From: Linnemannia schmuckeri
Lineage: Eukaryota > Mortierellomycota > Mortierellomycetes > Mortierellales > Mortierellaceae
Assembly (NCBI GenBank): GCA_029449235.1
Contig: JANATG010000003.1
Span: forward strand, 1,116,001 to 1,180,000
Direction of reading: 5' to 3'
Length of the DNA: 64,000 nucleotides
Shown here: piece by piece, positions 21,769-34,800 of the stretch
Layout: each line of letters begins with the position of its first letter
Position numbering within the stretch: the stretch's first letter is position 1
Position numbers and translations under genes: made by a program
The notes under the pieces: model-generated
Told to the model about the DNA's origin: nothing
Seen by the model: the letters and a program-made list of their open reading frames with translations, nothing else
Databases searched by the model: none

Positions 21769-22914
21769 ATGTCGGCCGCTCCGGAGCCATCGCAGGAGAA
21801 CGCCTACCACAGCGACCCAGCCAGGGTCCAGGAACTCCGCCGTCTTCTCCTGGCATCCATCGCAAAGTCAACCCCCTGCGACTGTATCCTCCTCTCCGGC
21901 GGTGTCGACACCTCGATCCTGGCCGAGGCCGCCTTTACCGTCTACAACCAAGCCAAGGAAACCAATCCTGACCTGAAGCGACCCCTGACAGGAGCGGTGA
22001 CAGTCCTCTGCACCGACCAAGCAACTGATGAGTTCTATGCCACCCAGATTGCGAGCCGGACTGGATTAATCCAAAAGGTCGTCAAGATCACACTCGACTC
22101 GGTCCTGGAAGAACTCGAGTTCTGCATCCAGACCCTTGAGACGTTTGATCCCATGGAGCTCCGGAACGGAATCGTGATTGCGCGTGGGCTGGCGGTGGCC
22201 AAGTCGTTGGGGTACAAAACAGTCATGACGGGTGATGGGGCCGACGAATTGTTTGCCGGGTACTCGTTTTTGCATAACATGTCTGCCGAGAGGTTGCAGG
22301 TGTATTCAAATAAATTGACCAGGACCATGCGCTTCTCGGGCGTCACCCTCGCCAAGGCTTTAGGGCTTGAGTTGGTTCAGCCCTATCTGGATCCGGAGCT
22401 GATCAAGTTCTCGCAGCAGTGCACACGAGACGAGAAGATCAACACTCATTTCCATGCCCCGGAGCGTGAATGGCAGGACCGTCTCTCGGGTGCCCAGGTC
22501 CACGGCAAGTTTATCTTGAGGGAGGCCTTTGAGAAGGAAGCCTTTTCAGCCTGGCGCAAGAAAGAGCCTATCGAGGTTGGCTCCGGGACGACCGTCTTGC
22601 CGAAACTATTCCAGGAGTCGATGAGCGCCGAGGATTTGAAGAAGGAACAGGATCGGGTTTTGGAGGAGGATGGGATCAAGATCAGGGACGTTGAGCATTT
22701 GAATTACTTCAAGGTGTTCAAAAAGGTCTTTGGCAACGATATGTTGACGTACCCTGCAAAGCTGACCAGGGACGGTCGAGATCCTTGCCCCGGGTGCGGG
22801 TTCAACTTGACGACGCCTGATCAGACTTTCTGTGTCATTTGTGGGCAGTGGCCTGCACGCGTGCTTCCTCCACCAGAACAGATTGCAAAGGTTGCCACTA
22901 CTCCCTCTGAATAA
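21769..22914 (+). CDS. Stand-alone asparagine-synthetase-fold ATP pyrophosphatase with C-terminal zinc ribbon
   Basis: An intronless gene of 381 residues. SGGVDTS (43-49) is the PP-loop that binds ATP pyrophosphate, and TGDGADELFAGYS (154-166) is the second nucleotide/substrate motif of the asparagine synthetase C-terminal domain, followed by GLELVQPYLDPEL (199-211) and a KFILREAF segment (247-254). The N-terminal glutamine amidotransferase domain of AsnB is absent, so glutamine cannot be the direct nitrogen source unless another subunit provides it. At the C terminus CPGCG (340-344) and CVICG (355-359) form a CxxC-x11-CxxC zinc ribbon, which is not part of ordinary asparagine synthetase. The family also contains beta-lactam-synthetase-like amide formers, so asparagine need not be the product. 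The poly(A) signal overlaps the stop. Confidence 0.85.
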   Translation: MSAAPEPSQENAYHSDPARVQELRRLLLASIAKSTPCDCILLSGGVDTSILAEAAFTVYNQAKETNPDLKRPLTGAVTVLCTDQATDEFYATQIASRTGLIQKVVKITLDSVLEELEFCIQTLETFDPMELRNGIVIARGLAVAKSLGYKTVMTGDGADELFAGYSFLHNMSAERLQVYSNKLTRTMRFSGVTLAKALGLELVQPYLDPELIKFSQQCTRDEKINTHFHAPEREWQDRLSGAQVHGKFILREAFEKEAFSAWRKKEPIEVGSGTTVLPKLFQESMSAEDLKKEQDRVLEEDGIKIRDVEHLNYFKVFKKVFGNDMLTYPAKLTRDGRDPCPGCGFNLTTPDQTFCVICGQWPARVLPPPEQIAKVATTPSE

Positions 22915-22915
22915 A
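22910..22915 (+). terminator. AATAAA overlapping the stop codon of the AsnS-like gene
   Basis: The GAA-TAA-AAC end of the reading frame contains AATAAA. The convergent UDS1 gene stops only 73 bp downstream, so the two 3' ends must be very short or overlap. Confidence 0.45.
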
Positions 22916-22987
22916 ACGTATTGATTCCTGGATCATATTGCTATTATTTGCTATTATATTATGCGCGGACTAAATTCAGGAGCTCTC

Positions 22988-25605
22988 TCAAGCGGTGATT
23001 ATTTCACTATTCTGAACAGCTTGCAGCTCACGACGCAGCTGGCGAACCGTTCGCTCTAACCGTCTCCGTTCCTCAACTTCCTTCCGCACCGCCTTCTCCT
23101 TTTCCTCTCGAAGCTCTGCCATCACCCTCCGGAACTCTTTCCTCAGCGCTGTTGTGGCACTAGTGATCGCAGTATTACTTCCACCCGACAAGGTTCCCGC
23201 TACACTCTGCTGCTGCTGATGTTGAGAAGACTGGATGTTGCTATTCGAGAAGGCGTCGACGCTTGAAGGGATCGGAGTGTTGATAGTGCTGAAAGACGTA
23301 GTCGGCTCTGGCGAGAATTTTTGAGTCAATGATCCAAAACTGAGCGAGCCGGCTGCACTGAGCCGAGAACTGAGCCAAGATGTTGTTGTTGAATTGGGTG
23401 ACGAAGGCGTATTGGTCGATTGGAGAGCCTTCAGCAATTGAGCACCAGATCCAGGTCCTCCATGAGCAGCTTCGAGCGCAGCAATGATCATCCGCATCTC
23501 ACCGTTCTGCTCCTCCAGCTTGTCGCACTGGACTCGGAAATCCTCCAGAGCGACTGCATCAAACGAGCTCAAAGGAGGTGGTGGTGAACTTCGGCTGACT
23601 CCAGTGATCCCCTGCGCTTGCGGAGTCACAGCTGCTCTCGTTTGTTGCTCGATCGCCTGAGCCAACTCGGTCTGAGCCTTCAGAAGCGCCTTCTCTTGTT
23701 GCTCGACCAACAGATCCCGCTCCCGGAGCAACGTATCCTTGACACGAATGATCTCATGCAGTTCATCCAGAGCCTCCTCTTTACTCGGTGGTTGAATCAT
23801 GGCTCGTAGGTCTGCCGAGCTCCTCGATGGTGTGTGAGAGATTGCGGTTGCTGAGGCTGCAGCCATCTCAGCCAGTCTGGCGTTCTCGTCCAACAACATG
23901 TCGGTGTGCTGCTTAAGAAGCTCGATCTCCTTCTCGAGCAGTTGGATCATCCCCGCGTTAGCCTCAAGGCGTTCCAGCTCAGAGTTTGAAACCCATGTGG
24001 AGTCCTGCTGTCGTTGGTTGTCGACAGCGTCGGCTTGACTTGGTGGCGACAATGCGGCACCTTGGTGGCTGGTTTGGCGGCTCCTTGCGGCCCACTGGTT
24101 ACTCCTTGGATGTTTCGGCTCAGACGAATCCTGTTCCAGCTGCTGAGACCTAGCTACCAGCTCCTTGACCCGTAGAATGAGCGTCTCCATACTGAATCCG
24201 ATCGCCACGTTCCCGGACGACATCGACGAGATACTACTTGCTGGACTTGTACGACCTGAACCAGATCCTCCTGTATTCCCGCTGTTGCGCTGCTGTTGTT
24301 GGTGGGCCGAGAGTAAATGCAAGTGGCTCTTGCGACGAGAATCTGGAATGAGATCAAACAATTGCCGCATCGATTTTAGACTGGACTGATGCTGCTGGCT
24401 TAGGGTATCAATCTCATCAATAGCTTCCTGTAGCTGCAGTCTGAGTGTACGAATGATCTCCTCCTGTGCTCCTAAAGCTCCATTCGTATCTGCTACATCC
24501 GACGCCGACTTTTCATTGTCCTCGACAGCAACCAGACTCTCTTCCAACGCGCTGATTCGGTGGTTCTGGTCATCCTGCCATCGTTGTCGCTCATTCTCCA
24601 ACTCCTGGCGCGCAATCTCCTTCTCCAACAAGGCATCCTTGAGACTCTTTTCGAGCGCGGAGCGGATAGTTTCCTCTGCAGCCTGCCCTCTCATGGACGA
24701 AAAGTTCTTAATCTTGACGCTGTTGTTCCGGCTCTCGCTCAGGACTACAGACTGACGTCGCAAGAGACTCAATTCGTCCTCGAGGATCTGAGACTTTTGC
24801 TGAGACTCGGTCATAAAGTGATCAAGGGTATCCAAAGTCGAAAAAATGCGTTCCCGAGAGACATGCTGGAGCGCCGTTTCTGCTATATCGCCGCTCTTGT
24901 CGTTGGCAAGTGTTGATCCATGTGAACTGTTGGCGGCCCTGTCCGAGACCACAGTCGTGCCTAGATTGCTGTTGCCATCCTGCGTAAACAACGACGTCGA
25001 ACCCTCACGTCCGAGTACTGTCTTTACTGACGAATCTTGGGTTGTTGAGGACGAACGGTTTGAAAGCAGGGTCGAATCTGATGGCCAAGTCTGGGCACTC
25101 CGATCTCTTTCGTTGTAGTTCTTTCGGTGTTTGCGTTGATGATCCTCACTGTTGTTGTTGTTGTTGTTGTCGATCGCATCAATTTTCGTTCGCCCAATAG
25201 TAGAAGTAGAGAGCTGCTTCTGATGTCGATACTGCTGTTGCTGTTGTTGCTGCTGCTGCAAAATCCCTTGAAGTCTCCCTGCGACTTTACTCAAGAACGA
25301 CTCAAGCTCAGCGACGGTCTTTGCATCGTTTTGGCTCTTGTCCAACAGGTCGAGATCCTTTTGTTGTGAGTGAGAAAGCGCCATCATCTTTTGTTGCTGC
25401 TCGTCTAAGCGGACGTAGAGATCTCGTTGGTGGTCCAGCTGCTTCATGAGTCGTTCGATCGTCCGGTCCTTGTCCTCCAGAAGCAATTGTGCCTCGAGCG
25501 TGTCTGATTCCAGACTCATTATCGTCCTCGACATCGATTCACTATTTTCACAGCCCCATAGTCCGACGCCAATATCCAGTGAGTAACAAAGCAAAAAAGC
25601 AAAAA

Positions 25606-25639
<34 letters not shown>

Positions 25640-28254
25640 GTATAGCAGCATCAAGTTACGAAAGAATAATACCCAAATTTTTCAGGTTATATTTCTCTAA
25701 CTGTCCATCAATCAAAACTTACAATTGGTCCTCGACATCCTTGCCAACTCTGGCCTCCTGTAACTGCAGCGCATGTACATCTCGCTCTCTACGGCTTTGA
25801 TCTTCTAGCCGAACCACACCAAAAGCCAAGACGCCTGACGTGTGCTGTAAAAGCGTCCTTTGCAGATCCGCGGCCAACTGAGTAAGCTTCCAGAGTTCTG
25901 TCGCAACTTGATCTACCTTGCGATTCGCGGCCTCCAAATGGTCGCTTGCTTGCCGGGCTAGCTTCTTGTTGTCTGCGTGTAGCTTGAGCAACGATTGGGC
26001 TGCTTCCCTGATCTTGGACTCGAGTGATAGACGAGCTGTGAGGGCTGCAATCCTCGAACTGAGTGTTGCATGATGCTATCATGTTTTTGCGGGAAAAAAA
26101 CAAGAAAAACTTGTATAAGTATGTTACGGTAGATACAACAAACTGAACCACGACATAGAAAAAGAAAGTACATACGCGCTTGATGCTTTCGACGGACTGG
26201 GGGACAAGGACTTCAAAGCCCTTGGAGTCCACGGCTGCTTGAGAAATCATGATCTGCATCTGAATATCGGCCTCAGACTCGGGATCATCTGGCCTAGTCA
26301 GGTACCGTTGCATTAACGCCATTGCAGTCCGATCCTGGAAAGCATCCAGTACCCCTGAGTCCAATGGGCTGGTTGACCGGGGCGAATTCGAGGAACGAAC
26401 TGTTGAGTTCTGCGATGGTGGCGGATGTTGATGCTGCTGGTGATACTGACTTCGTTGACTAGAGTGTTGTTGCTGCAACTGATGTTGGTGTTGGTGGCTA
26501 AGATGCTGACGCTGTTGGTGCTGAGACGAAGGAGCAGGTGGAGTATGATGGTGGTGTTGTTGTTGTGCCTGCCGATGTGCCTGCTGATGTGCGTACTGTG
26601 AGTGCCCCTGAGAAGATGATCCCTGTCCCGGTTTGAGGTGTGGTGACGATGATGGTATACCTAAATGGTTTGGTGATTGTCGTGGTACGAGTTGCGCAGA
26701 TGAAGCGGAAGGCGAGGATTGCTTCGAAGGTGAGAGCGAAGCCAGACTGTTTTTGAGGTTCTTTTGTCCTAATGGTCCTCCTCCAGTGTCCGCTGTGGAT
26801 GGCTCTTTTTTGAAAGAGTCCAAGTGTTGCGTTTGGATGGAGAGTGTATTGCCACCGGAAGAGTGTCGCCTGCTCCGGGTGGCGTTAAGCATGGTTACAG
26901 GACTGAATGTCATACGCTCTGTCGAGTGAGTAGATTGGTGTGGACTAGATGAGGCCGACTCTGTAGGATGATTGGAGCGAGTGTTGGTTGATAGAGCTGG
27001 CGGTGGAGGATAATAGGGCTGAAGCTCGTTTGAGTTGGGCAGTGGCTGCGAAGAGAGGTGCGGAGTGGTCGTTGGTGTTGGCTTAAGTAGTTTCCTGGAA
27101 GTGGCAGATTCTGTAGGCGAGTAAAAGGACGAAGCGACGGATGAGGAGACAGAAGAGGAGACGTCAGGAATAGGCAATCGTGGGCTGGAATGTAGGCTGA
27201 TCATAGAAGGGGTTGCTGAGGAAGATACAGCGGGTGATGCCAAGGGTGAGGCTGTTCGGTGTGGTTTAGCCGTGGCTTCATCCTGAAGGAGGTTTTTCAG
27301 GTGCTGCTGCTGGATAGACCGTTCATCCGCAGTTCCATTGTTGTTGCCATCCCTGGCGAAGGATGCCGAGGGGTGCTGGGGGTGCTGGTGCTGCTGATGA
27401 TGCTGTTGTTGAAAAGAGGACAAGTGGTAGCCCTCTCCAAAACTTCCTCCATATCCTTGTCCTTGCCGATAGACTTGTTCCTGTGTCTGTCCAGATTCGA
27501 GCGCACTGTCGCCGCGGAGATCAGAGGTCTGGCGTAAACTGGACATAGATGGATGACTCTTACTGCTACTGCTGCCGTTGCTGCTCATGCTTGACTGATG
27601 TTCCAATAGATGTCGTCCTTGGTTCGTCCCGAAGGAGGCCCCGTAACCCTGGTTGAGGGTTGCATAATGATGAGGGGGACCCGTGCCTATCCCTTGTGGC
27701 CTAAACTGAGGCGACTTGGGAACGTGGCCATTGGGATGTAGTCGATTGGACTTGAGGACGTGAGGGGAAGGCAGGGAGCCATCATCGTCTACAGGCACTT
27801 TGATCGAGTAGTCGGGTATGAGGGGGGCTGATGCTCTCCTCGACGACGTCTTAGGCAAGGCTGGTAAGGGTCTTAGCGTAGACGACTGGGAGTACAAGGG
27901 TATTTGAGCATGAGAGCCAGATCGAGGTCGTTGCTTTGGTGGTTGTCCGTTGTTGTTGTTGTTGTTGAGGCCATTATCAGATGTGGAGAGAGTTGACGAC
28001 GAGGAAGGAGTACGAAACGCTGGTGGAGCTGACTCTCGTTTCTCGGATTTCGGTGTTGTGCCGTTGTTGACGTGGGATGGAGATTGCAACATGGACGAGG
28101 AAGAAGTGGACAGGAGCGGGTGATGCTGCTGTTGTTGTTGAAGTCGCTCTTTGGCTGTTTTGAGGAACTCAGCGGAGGAAGGTCGTCTAGGGGGATCGTC
28201 CACAAAGTCGGGTGGAGACGAGGGACCAAGGGAGAGGGGTGGAGGAGGCGGCCA
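22988..28254 (-). CDS. UDS1-domain (up-regulated during septation) coiled-coil protein, 5' end unresolved
   Basis: Three exons join in phase: 28254-26176, 26075-25723 and 25541-22988, giving at least 1661 residues. The N-terminal half is Ser/Pro/Gln/His-rich and disordered. Straddling introns 1 and 2 is a helical block: DSKGFEVLVPQSVESIKR, then LSSRIAALTARLSLESKIREA and LARQASDHLEAANRKV. This pattern is what I know from the fission-yeast Uds1 family linked to septation. The last exon is almost entirely coiled coil (heptads around EDKDRTIERLMKQLDHQRDL and a C-terminal RKEVEERRRLERTVRQLRRE segment), interrupted by polyQ. There is no in-frame ATG before residue 38 counted from the GTG at 28203, while the conserved-looking RRPSSAEFLKTAKERLQ lies above it. 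A start exon upstream is therefore likely; ATG at 28354-28352 followed by a GC donor would fit. Confidence 0.8.
25609..25636 (-). repeat. 28-nt homopolymer (T on the sense strand) in UDS1 intron 2
   Basis: A on the plus strand, hence T in the pre-mRNA, inside the intron between 25723 and 25541. Confidence 0.85.
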
Positions 28255-28961
28255 CTAAGGGTAGAAGTGCAGTCGTAAGAGGATGGGTTGTTAACGAGAC
28301 AGAGGAGAGTGAGTTAATGGTGGGTGTGAAGAAAACAAAGTGTTTGCTTGCCATCGTCATCGCCAGTCTTTTACTTTACTTTCTCTCTCTCACTCTTTGC
28401 GCATGTCAAGGTCCTTCTTCCTTCCACTATCTTCTTATTGGAACTCATATGATACGTGTGTATTGTCCAAAGTGGGGCGAGATCCGTATCCATCCCAACC
28501 TTACCGCCATCTACAGGAGAAAAAGACACGATTAAGCGTGAGAGGATGGAGGCGAAACAAGTCGTCGGCAACTTGTTTTAGCACCCAGTGCAGGTCAACC
28601 AAGGATCAGCTGGATAAAAAACGTTGGCCTTTGCTTTAGGAAAGGACTCGGTCGAGCGTCGTAAAAAAAATGTGGCAGTGAGGGGGGATGTAATGGGAAT
28701 AGAAGTGTAAATCAGCAAATGGCCTTTGTCATTCGGCTAATTGCTGAAGCCATGAGGGAGGTGTGTTGACATTCACTCACTCACGTTCTTCGACTCTTTC
28801 TGTTCCTCACAAACAGCGAGCGACGTGTCTGTGCTGAGTGAGGCTTGTGAGTGAGTGACATGCTGGGTGTCATACATGCAGCTTGAGCGACCAAAAAAAT
28901 AAAAAAAAAAGGAGACAACTTGGCTGACCACGCGATCAGTCTGTGATGAATGACCCCATTC

Positions 28962-28996
<35 letters not shown>

Positions 28997-31859
28997 CATG
29001 AAAACAAGACAACCTCTTGCTGGCTCATAGACACACTCGATTGTTTGTTTTCTTCCTGTGTTCTTTTTTGTCTTCGCGTTCTCTCCGCGTTGAGGATTGT
29101 CAAACGAGAAGTCTACGCCTCACGTCCTAGGAAGTCTCCCTGTCTTAGGTCCTGTGTGGTAAGTGTGACTGCGAATTGCAACACAAGCGAAGGCAGGGGC
29201 ATGACCCTGCGATCAATCAGTACCTTTGCCCAGACCCTACAATTCTCCGTGTTGTGCCGGAATGACTAGAACAACAGGTGTATGTAATGTAATGTACTCG
29301 CATGCTGTCCCATATCCTGCCGATGAGAGGGAACACTTGAGTTGAAAGTACAAAAGCGGACTTTGAAGGACGGTGGGCAAAAATAAAGAGGAAGATCGAT
29401 CTCCACACAGGCTCAAAAAAAAAAAAAAGATTTGAACAGAAAAAAAAGACCGGGTGATTTTTTTTTAGTTTCTAGTCAGTCTCGGTACAAGAGATTCATA
29501 CGAGAAAATAAAAGTGTTCATTCTTTAAAGCGATAGTGATAGCATATCTAAATATGAGAGAAAAGTCCTTTGGCATAAATGGTGTATTCATCGAAGTACC
29601 CTTGCATCAAACAAACAAAGGGAAAGTGATGAGTTGAGCTGTTGGTCACAGAATAAAAATACGCACAAAAAAAACAACATCAACGTGGTCGCAATTCGAC
29701 TGTTGCATTTGACAGAAAAGAAGGCTAGGGGGTGGTCTGTGTTTGCTGAAAAAATTGAGCACGCTGTTGGAAACGTCCCTGTGATAGGCATAAGCCGCAC
29801 CTTATTCCCATTCAGCAGGAGTGTCCAGAAATCAACACCCTTGCTTGTTTCTCAACGATCTTCTCGCCCAGTTCCGTCCCTTCTTCTAAAGGAGAGAAGG
29901 ACAAAGCATCCTCCGTCTCTCCGTGCCCATGAGAGGACAGAATAGACATCCAAATAATACTCCCACCATAAGGCGCTCAAACTCACACAACGACAACAAT
30001 AACAAAGAGGCACAGGCACAATGAAAGACAAAAGGGGACTCCGCGCGAAAGAGCACGTTGTAAAAATTTCGCCCTCTGATTGGCTGGACTAGGTACCCTT
30101 GACCGCTGGACACGAACAACCTCCCTTCCTCCAACCTTCTGGTTCTTCTGCGCAATGTTCAATGGACCTCGACAAAACGAAGGGCCCGATGATGGCTGGA
30201 GTGTAGTGTGGCCGTTGTATCATGCATATGATTGAGAAGGTTCTGGATGATGTACTTTGCCCATGTGCTAGCACCCAACCGCACCGCACTAGAAACTGTC
30301 AAGTATTCGAATCTCGCAATCAAAAGAGGTTGCTCAGCAAAGAGAAAAAAACATTGTTGTTTGCCACTCTCATTTTTTTGCAATTCCATTGAGCCACAAA
30401 GAGCACAATTTTTTATCCGTTAGCCACCTGTTAATACAAGCACGGAAAAGTAGGGTCGCCATCGACCACATCAAACACGGCGTACCAGGTGGTTGAGTTG
30501 AGCATGCGTGTTTTGTGGACAAAGTCTGGGCTGAACCGACCCATTGGGGAAGCGAGGGCCAACTTTATTCTTTTTCATAAGGTCTGAACAGACGACGCTT
30601 TGGATTTATATCAAACCCCTCATTTGAGCCTGGTGCAATTATGTATTACAACGGAGTCGGTGTCCACAGCGATTACGTTCTCGAGCACATGGACCCGGAC
30701 AAAAGTGACAGTAGGGAGAGAAGGGAGGGGTCGAATAAAGTTTGAAGACATGTAATCTGAAGGAAGCATCTTGAATCGTGGAAGGGTGGAGGAGGCGAAG
30801 AAGAGAGGGAAGGAGGAAAGAAGAGCTACATGGAGAAGCTCGAAGATGTGTCACTGTTGATAGGGGGAGGAGAGGAGTGACAATGGCCATGGCGAAAGAA
30901 CAGAACGATGATATATAAATATGAACAAAAGCGAGAGAGTGAGTGAGAGTGTGAACACGCTCCCTCCTCGTGTTGTGTCCATGCCATGGGTTTATGTTGT
31001 TGACATTTTGTTGCTTGTATTCTCAGTGATCTTCTGTGCTTTTTACCAGCAGGCGAGCTTGTTTGTTGGCCATTGCTTTCAACCACCTGTGGCCATTGGA
31101 CATCTTCTGTTGGCTTATCGTATTTTGCATCTGTTCTTTTTGGGATAAGGTAGGCGCTTCGTTTTCTTCTTCCACACACACTGGTTGATACACTTCTCAT
31201 CCACCCCTTCTTTATCCACTTCGTTCATCGTCACTCGCCCCTCCCCCTTGCTTGTGCTCATGCTTGTTATTCTTCTGGTTATTTTGCTCTCTTCTTTTTT
31301 TTTTTTTTGTATTTTTCTCTCTTCCTTTCATTCACTTCTTTTGCTTCTTTCTAGCCTCATTTCGCTTCCTTTCTTTGACCCACATCAGTCATATCTACCC
31401 CCATCCAACAGCTCCATCCTCCCCGTCCACCTTCATTCTTTTTTTTCGTCCTTTTTATTCCTTTTCCAGGTCCGATCCGTTCAAACTATCACGCGAAGGA
31501 CAAGCCCTCTCATTTATTAATTTTTATTATCGCTTGCTTGTAAATAGCACTACCACCCATTGCTGCTCCATCTGTCTATCTCAGCACAATTGTTCAGATC
31601 ACCCATCCCTTGCACTCACTTTACATTTACACCGATCCATCGACCCTCTTCAACTGTTAGCCGCTGCTACTTTTTTTTTTTTGCACTAGGTGAGTATTGG
31701 TTTCCTTTTTTTTTTTTATGTCTTGCTCTGACGAACACTGCAGCACATTTTGCTTTGCATTCTTACTAATTACCATCTTCGCCTCTTCCTTCATCCACCC
31801 CTCTTCCGTCCACTGCATACAGCTAGCCCTTCCCTCCATTATCTTAACCCTCTTTGTAA
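28255..31859. promoter_or_regulatory. Large gene-free divergent region between the UDS1 and PH-LRR genes
   Basis: About 3.6 kb with no convincing gene. The left side is purine-rich UDS1 leader and may contain its first exon (candidate ATG at 28354-28352). The right side (31150-31859) is strongly C/T-rich leader DNA of the PH-LRR gene and includes a possible 5' UTR intron (donor CTAG/GTGAGT at 31690, candidate acceptor near 31743). A small hydrophobic 75-codon frame starts with ATG at 30921 just after a TATATAAAT stretch; I could not support it as a gene. A T33 run lies at 28964-28996. I saw no tRNA or other RNA gene. Confidence 0.55.
28964..28996 (+). repeat. 33-nt T homopolymer
   Basis: An uninterrupted T run in the gene-free block, antisense to the nearest gene (UDS1). 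Confidence 0.85.
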
Positions 31860-34800
31860 ATGTCATCCTCAACACTTTCCGGCGGCGTGCCTCGATCCCC
31901 CCAGTCAGCAAACTCTTTCACAAACAGTGCCTTCAGTTCGGATGAAATCCCCACAGCTATACCTCAAAGGCCACCTCGCTTGAATCGCTCCAGAGCAGAA
32001 TCAACATCTTCGCCAATAATGTCTGGAGCTCAATATTATCAACACTACCACTCCGGCCAACCACAACCACAACAATATGACCAGTACGTCGCACTCTCGC
32101 CTCGCCCAACACCCAACACCTACAGTCAAGCCTACTCCTCTCAGCCCACCTCGCCCTCAAGCTTCATTTTACCACCCTCAGCGTTCACACCAACCAGGGA
32201 AGAGCACATTCGGACCGGCTCAATATCATATCATCCAGCAAACGGATATACGGGCACTAACAGTCATCCTATCCAGATCCCGATGAGCTCGCAGCACCAG
32301 TCATCCTACACGACTCCTCGAATGTCACCAGGGATGAATGGAGGAGGATCAGCCGGATTGACCATGGCCTCTATGCCACCCCTGAGTCTGCCCGAGTCAT
32401 TCTTGGAGGAACAGTCAGATTACGCCGAATACTACTCGGACGTGGGCTTTGCGTCGGGTCCTTTAACCATTCATCCTCACCGTTCGATCCACCAACCGAG
32501 TCGGGACAGCATGCTCGGGCCTGCTACCGTTCGCCACTCCCATCATCAATCATCAGCCATGTTCTTGCCTTCACCACACTTGACGCCCACACTTGCGCCT
32601 TTAGCAGGTGAGTTTTCATCCATGTCTCTTGGTAAGTGTGTTTTTTTTTACGGGCAATAAAAGGAGGAGAAGTAAAAGAGTAAAAGGAGGTGTAGCGGGG
32701 CATTAAAACAGAGACAAAGGCGAAGAGAAGGAGGTGGGGTGAGGTGCAAATGCATCAGAATTGTCTTTCTGTACATATTTGTGCATACAAGTTGTTTGTT
32801 TGTTTGTTTGTTCGTATTGATTGAATGGGTAGGTTGTTAGTTTCAATTGTCCCACAGTTGAGCCTTGTATTTGTTTGTTTACGTCCCTATACCCCTATTC
32901 CCCCATCCCATATCCCATGCCATACCTTCTCCCGTGGCACAGGACAGGGCGATTTGAAGGGAGCAAGTACGCATGAGTGGGTGGGTGCAGCAAAGGGAAG
33001 AAAGGGTTGGTTGGGTGTGTGAAAGAGAAAAATAGGTGAGCACAGGACAAATCGAGTCGTTGTGCAGATTCAGGAACGTGCCATCCAGCCGTCACAACGA
33101 CGCACCTTGATTTGCAACTTTGCCCAAACATTAAAACAGGCAATCGATCACACACTGTTCTGTACATGGATATTGCAAAGACGGGACCAGAGAGAGCGCG
33201 AGAGGAAGCCTTTGTCGGGGTTAACAATTTACAGAAAAAGTGACGTGGGAGCATCGGCGCCACAAAAAAGACGCATAGAATCAATCCCGTCCTAATGCAC
33301 AGCCATAAACTAATATTACTTCTTGTTGCCGCCATTATTTCTTATAGAGGATTCGGTGCCCATCAGAAACTCGATTGCACCCCGCTTCAACACGGAGGCT
33401 ATCATCGCTCGCCCGGAGGGATACTACCAGGGTCAGCCCCACGTACCAGTTGAGTCATTCCTCATGCCAACTCAGGACCAATACCCCGCGGATTCTCTTA
33501 TTCTTTTTGGAGGCACTGCCTCCCACTCCGAGGGATCCATGTTTCGAAAGGATGCCAAGGAGTATCTAATGCTCACCAACTCGAGTCTGCTCAAGTACAA
33601 GTCCATGGAGAAGGCTGCGAAGGTCTTTGGCAATCAGTCGGTATGGTCATCATCGTCAGGGCACCAGCTCCTCACTCCCCAACAAACCGCTCTCATTTCA
33701 AAGGAAAATCGTATCCTCTCTCTCAACTCAATCGTCGGCATTCACACCTTCCAGCCCGCTGGATCCGATGTTCAGATCCAGATTGAGTACTTGGTGTCTA
33801 TATCTTCTCAGCCAGCCTCAATGCATTTCACTCCTGCGCCGGATCAAGCGGAATTGTGGCTCAAGGAACTTCGTCAGGGCTGCAACTACCATGCCGCCCA
33901 AGCCGGTATTATTGCAAAGGGAACTCGACAACGTCAGTGGGTACTGGACAAGATGCGGGACGATCACATTTCTCTTCCTCAGAGTGTCCCCGAGACGGAT
34001 CCCACGGCATTGACAGCAGGCGGGATGTGGCGTGCGTACTTTAAGAGTCAGAGGCTTGTCGGTGTTCCAACCAACGACACCAGTCTTGGAGAGTCCAAGG
34101 TACCACTGGAGGGCAAGGTCGTTGTGATCGCTATCGGGAAATCGTATATTCATCTTGTACCGCACAACCTCGGCAACGGAAGCAATAAGGACGACTTGAA
34201 GGACGAGCGCAACATCTTGCAGTATCCTATTCTCACCACCAAGGCGATTCAGTACCGCGAACGAGACGACACTTTTTCTATAAGCTTTGGTACCACTCTT
34301 CGACAACGCAAGGTCGTCATCACCTTTGCCTCTGCAAGGGCTCGCGAAATCATCATTGCGATCCGCGCCCGTGTCGAGAGTCTGCGATGGCTTTACCCGT
34401 TGGGGAGGAAGGGAATCGAGCTCACTCTATCCGAGACCCTCTCTCGACCGATTCCTGTGCCATCTAAAGAGTACATGAGCGATCTGGGCTTTGAGGATCT
34501 GTTGCGGGCCGAGTGTAATGCGATGAATCTGGATCGTGGCGTCTTTCACAACGTCCGGGTTGAAGGGTTCAAGGTTGTAGTCGGCAAAGCAGGAGACTCG
34601 CCCGACAACCGCAGTGACTATACTGTCGACGAGATGAAGTGTCTCCTTCGCGCCCTCCGATTCAACACGACCTTCAAGGAAATCAGCTTCCACAACATCT
34701 CCTTTGCAGATCTTCAGAAGCCAAAGACCATGAAGGATGGAACAATCCGGTATGGACTCCGTCTAGACAAGGAGTTTTACGAACTGGTTATGGGCAATCC

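Noticed and set aside
30300..30320. TTCGAA-containing segment resembling a tRNA B box
   Set aside because: Flanking bases cannot form the T-arm stem and no acceptor stem or A box is present.
30921..31148. 75-codon hydrophobic frame after a TATATAAAT stretch
   Set aside because: Hydrophobicity follows from T-rich DNA; it is isolated, matches nothing I know and has no homologous motif. RNA data would be needed.
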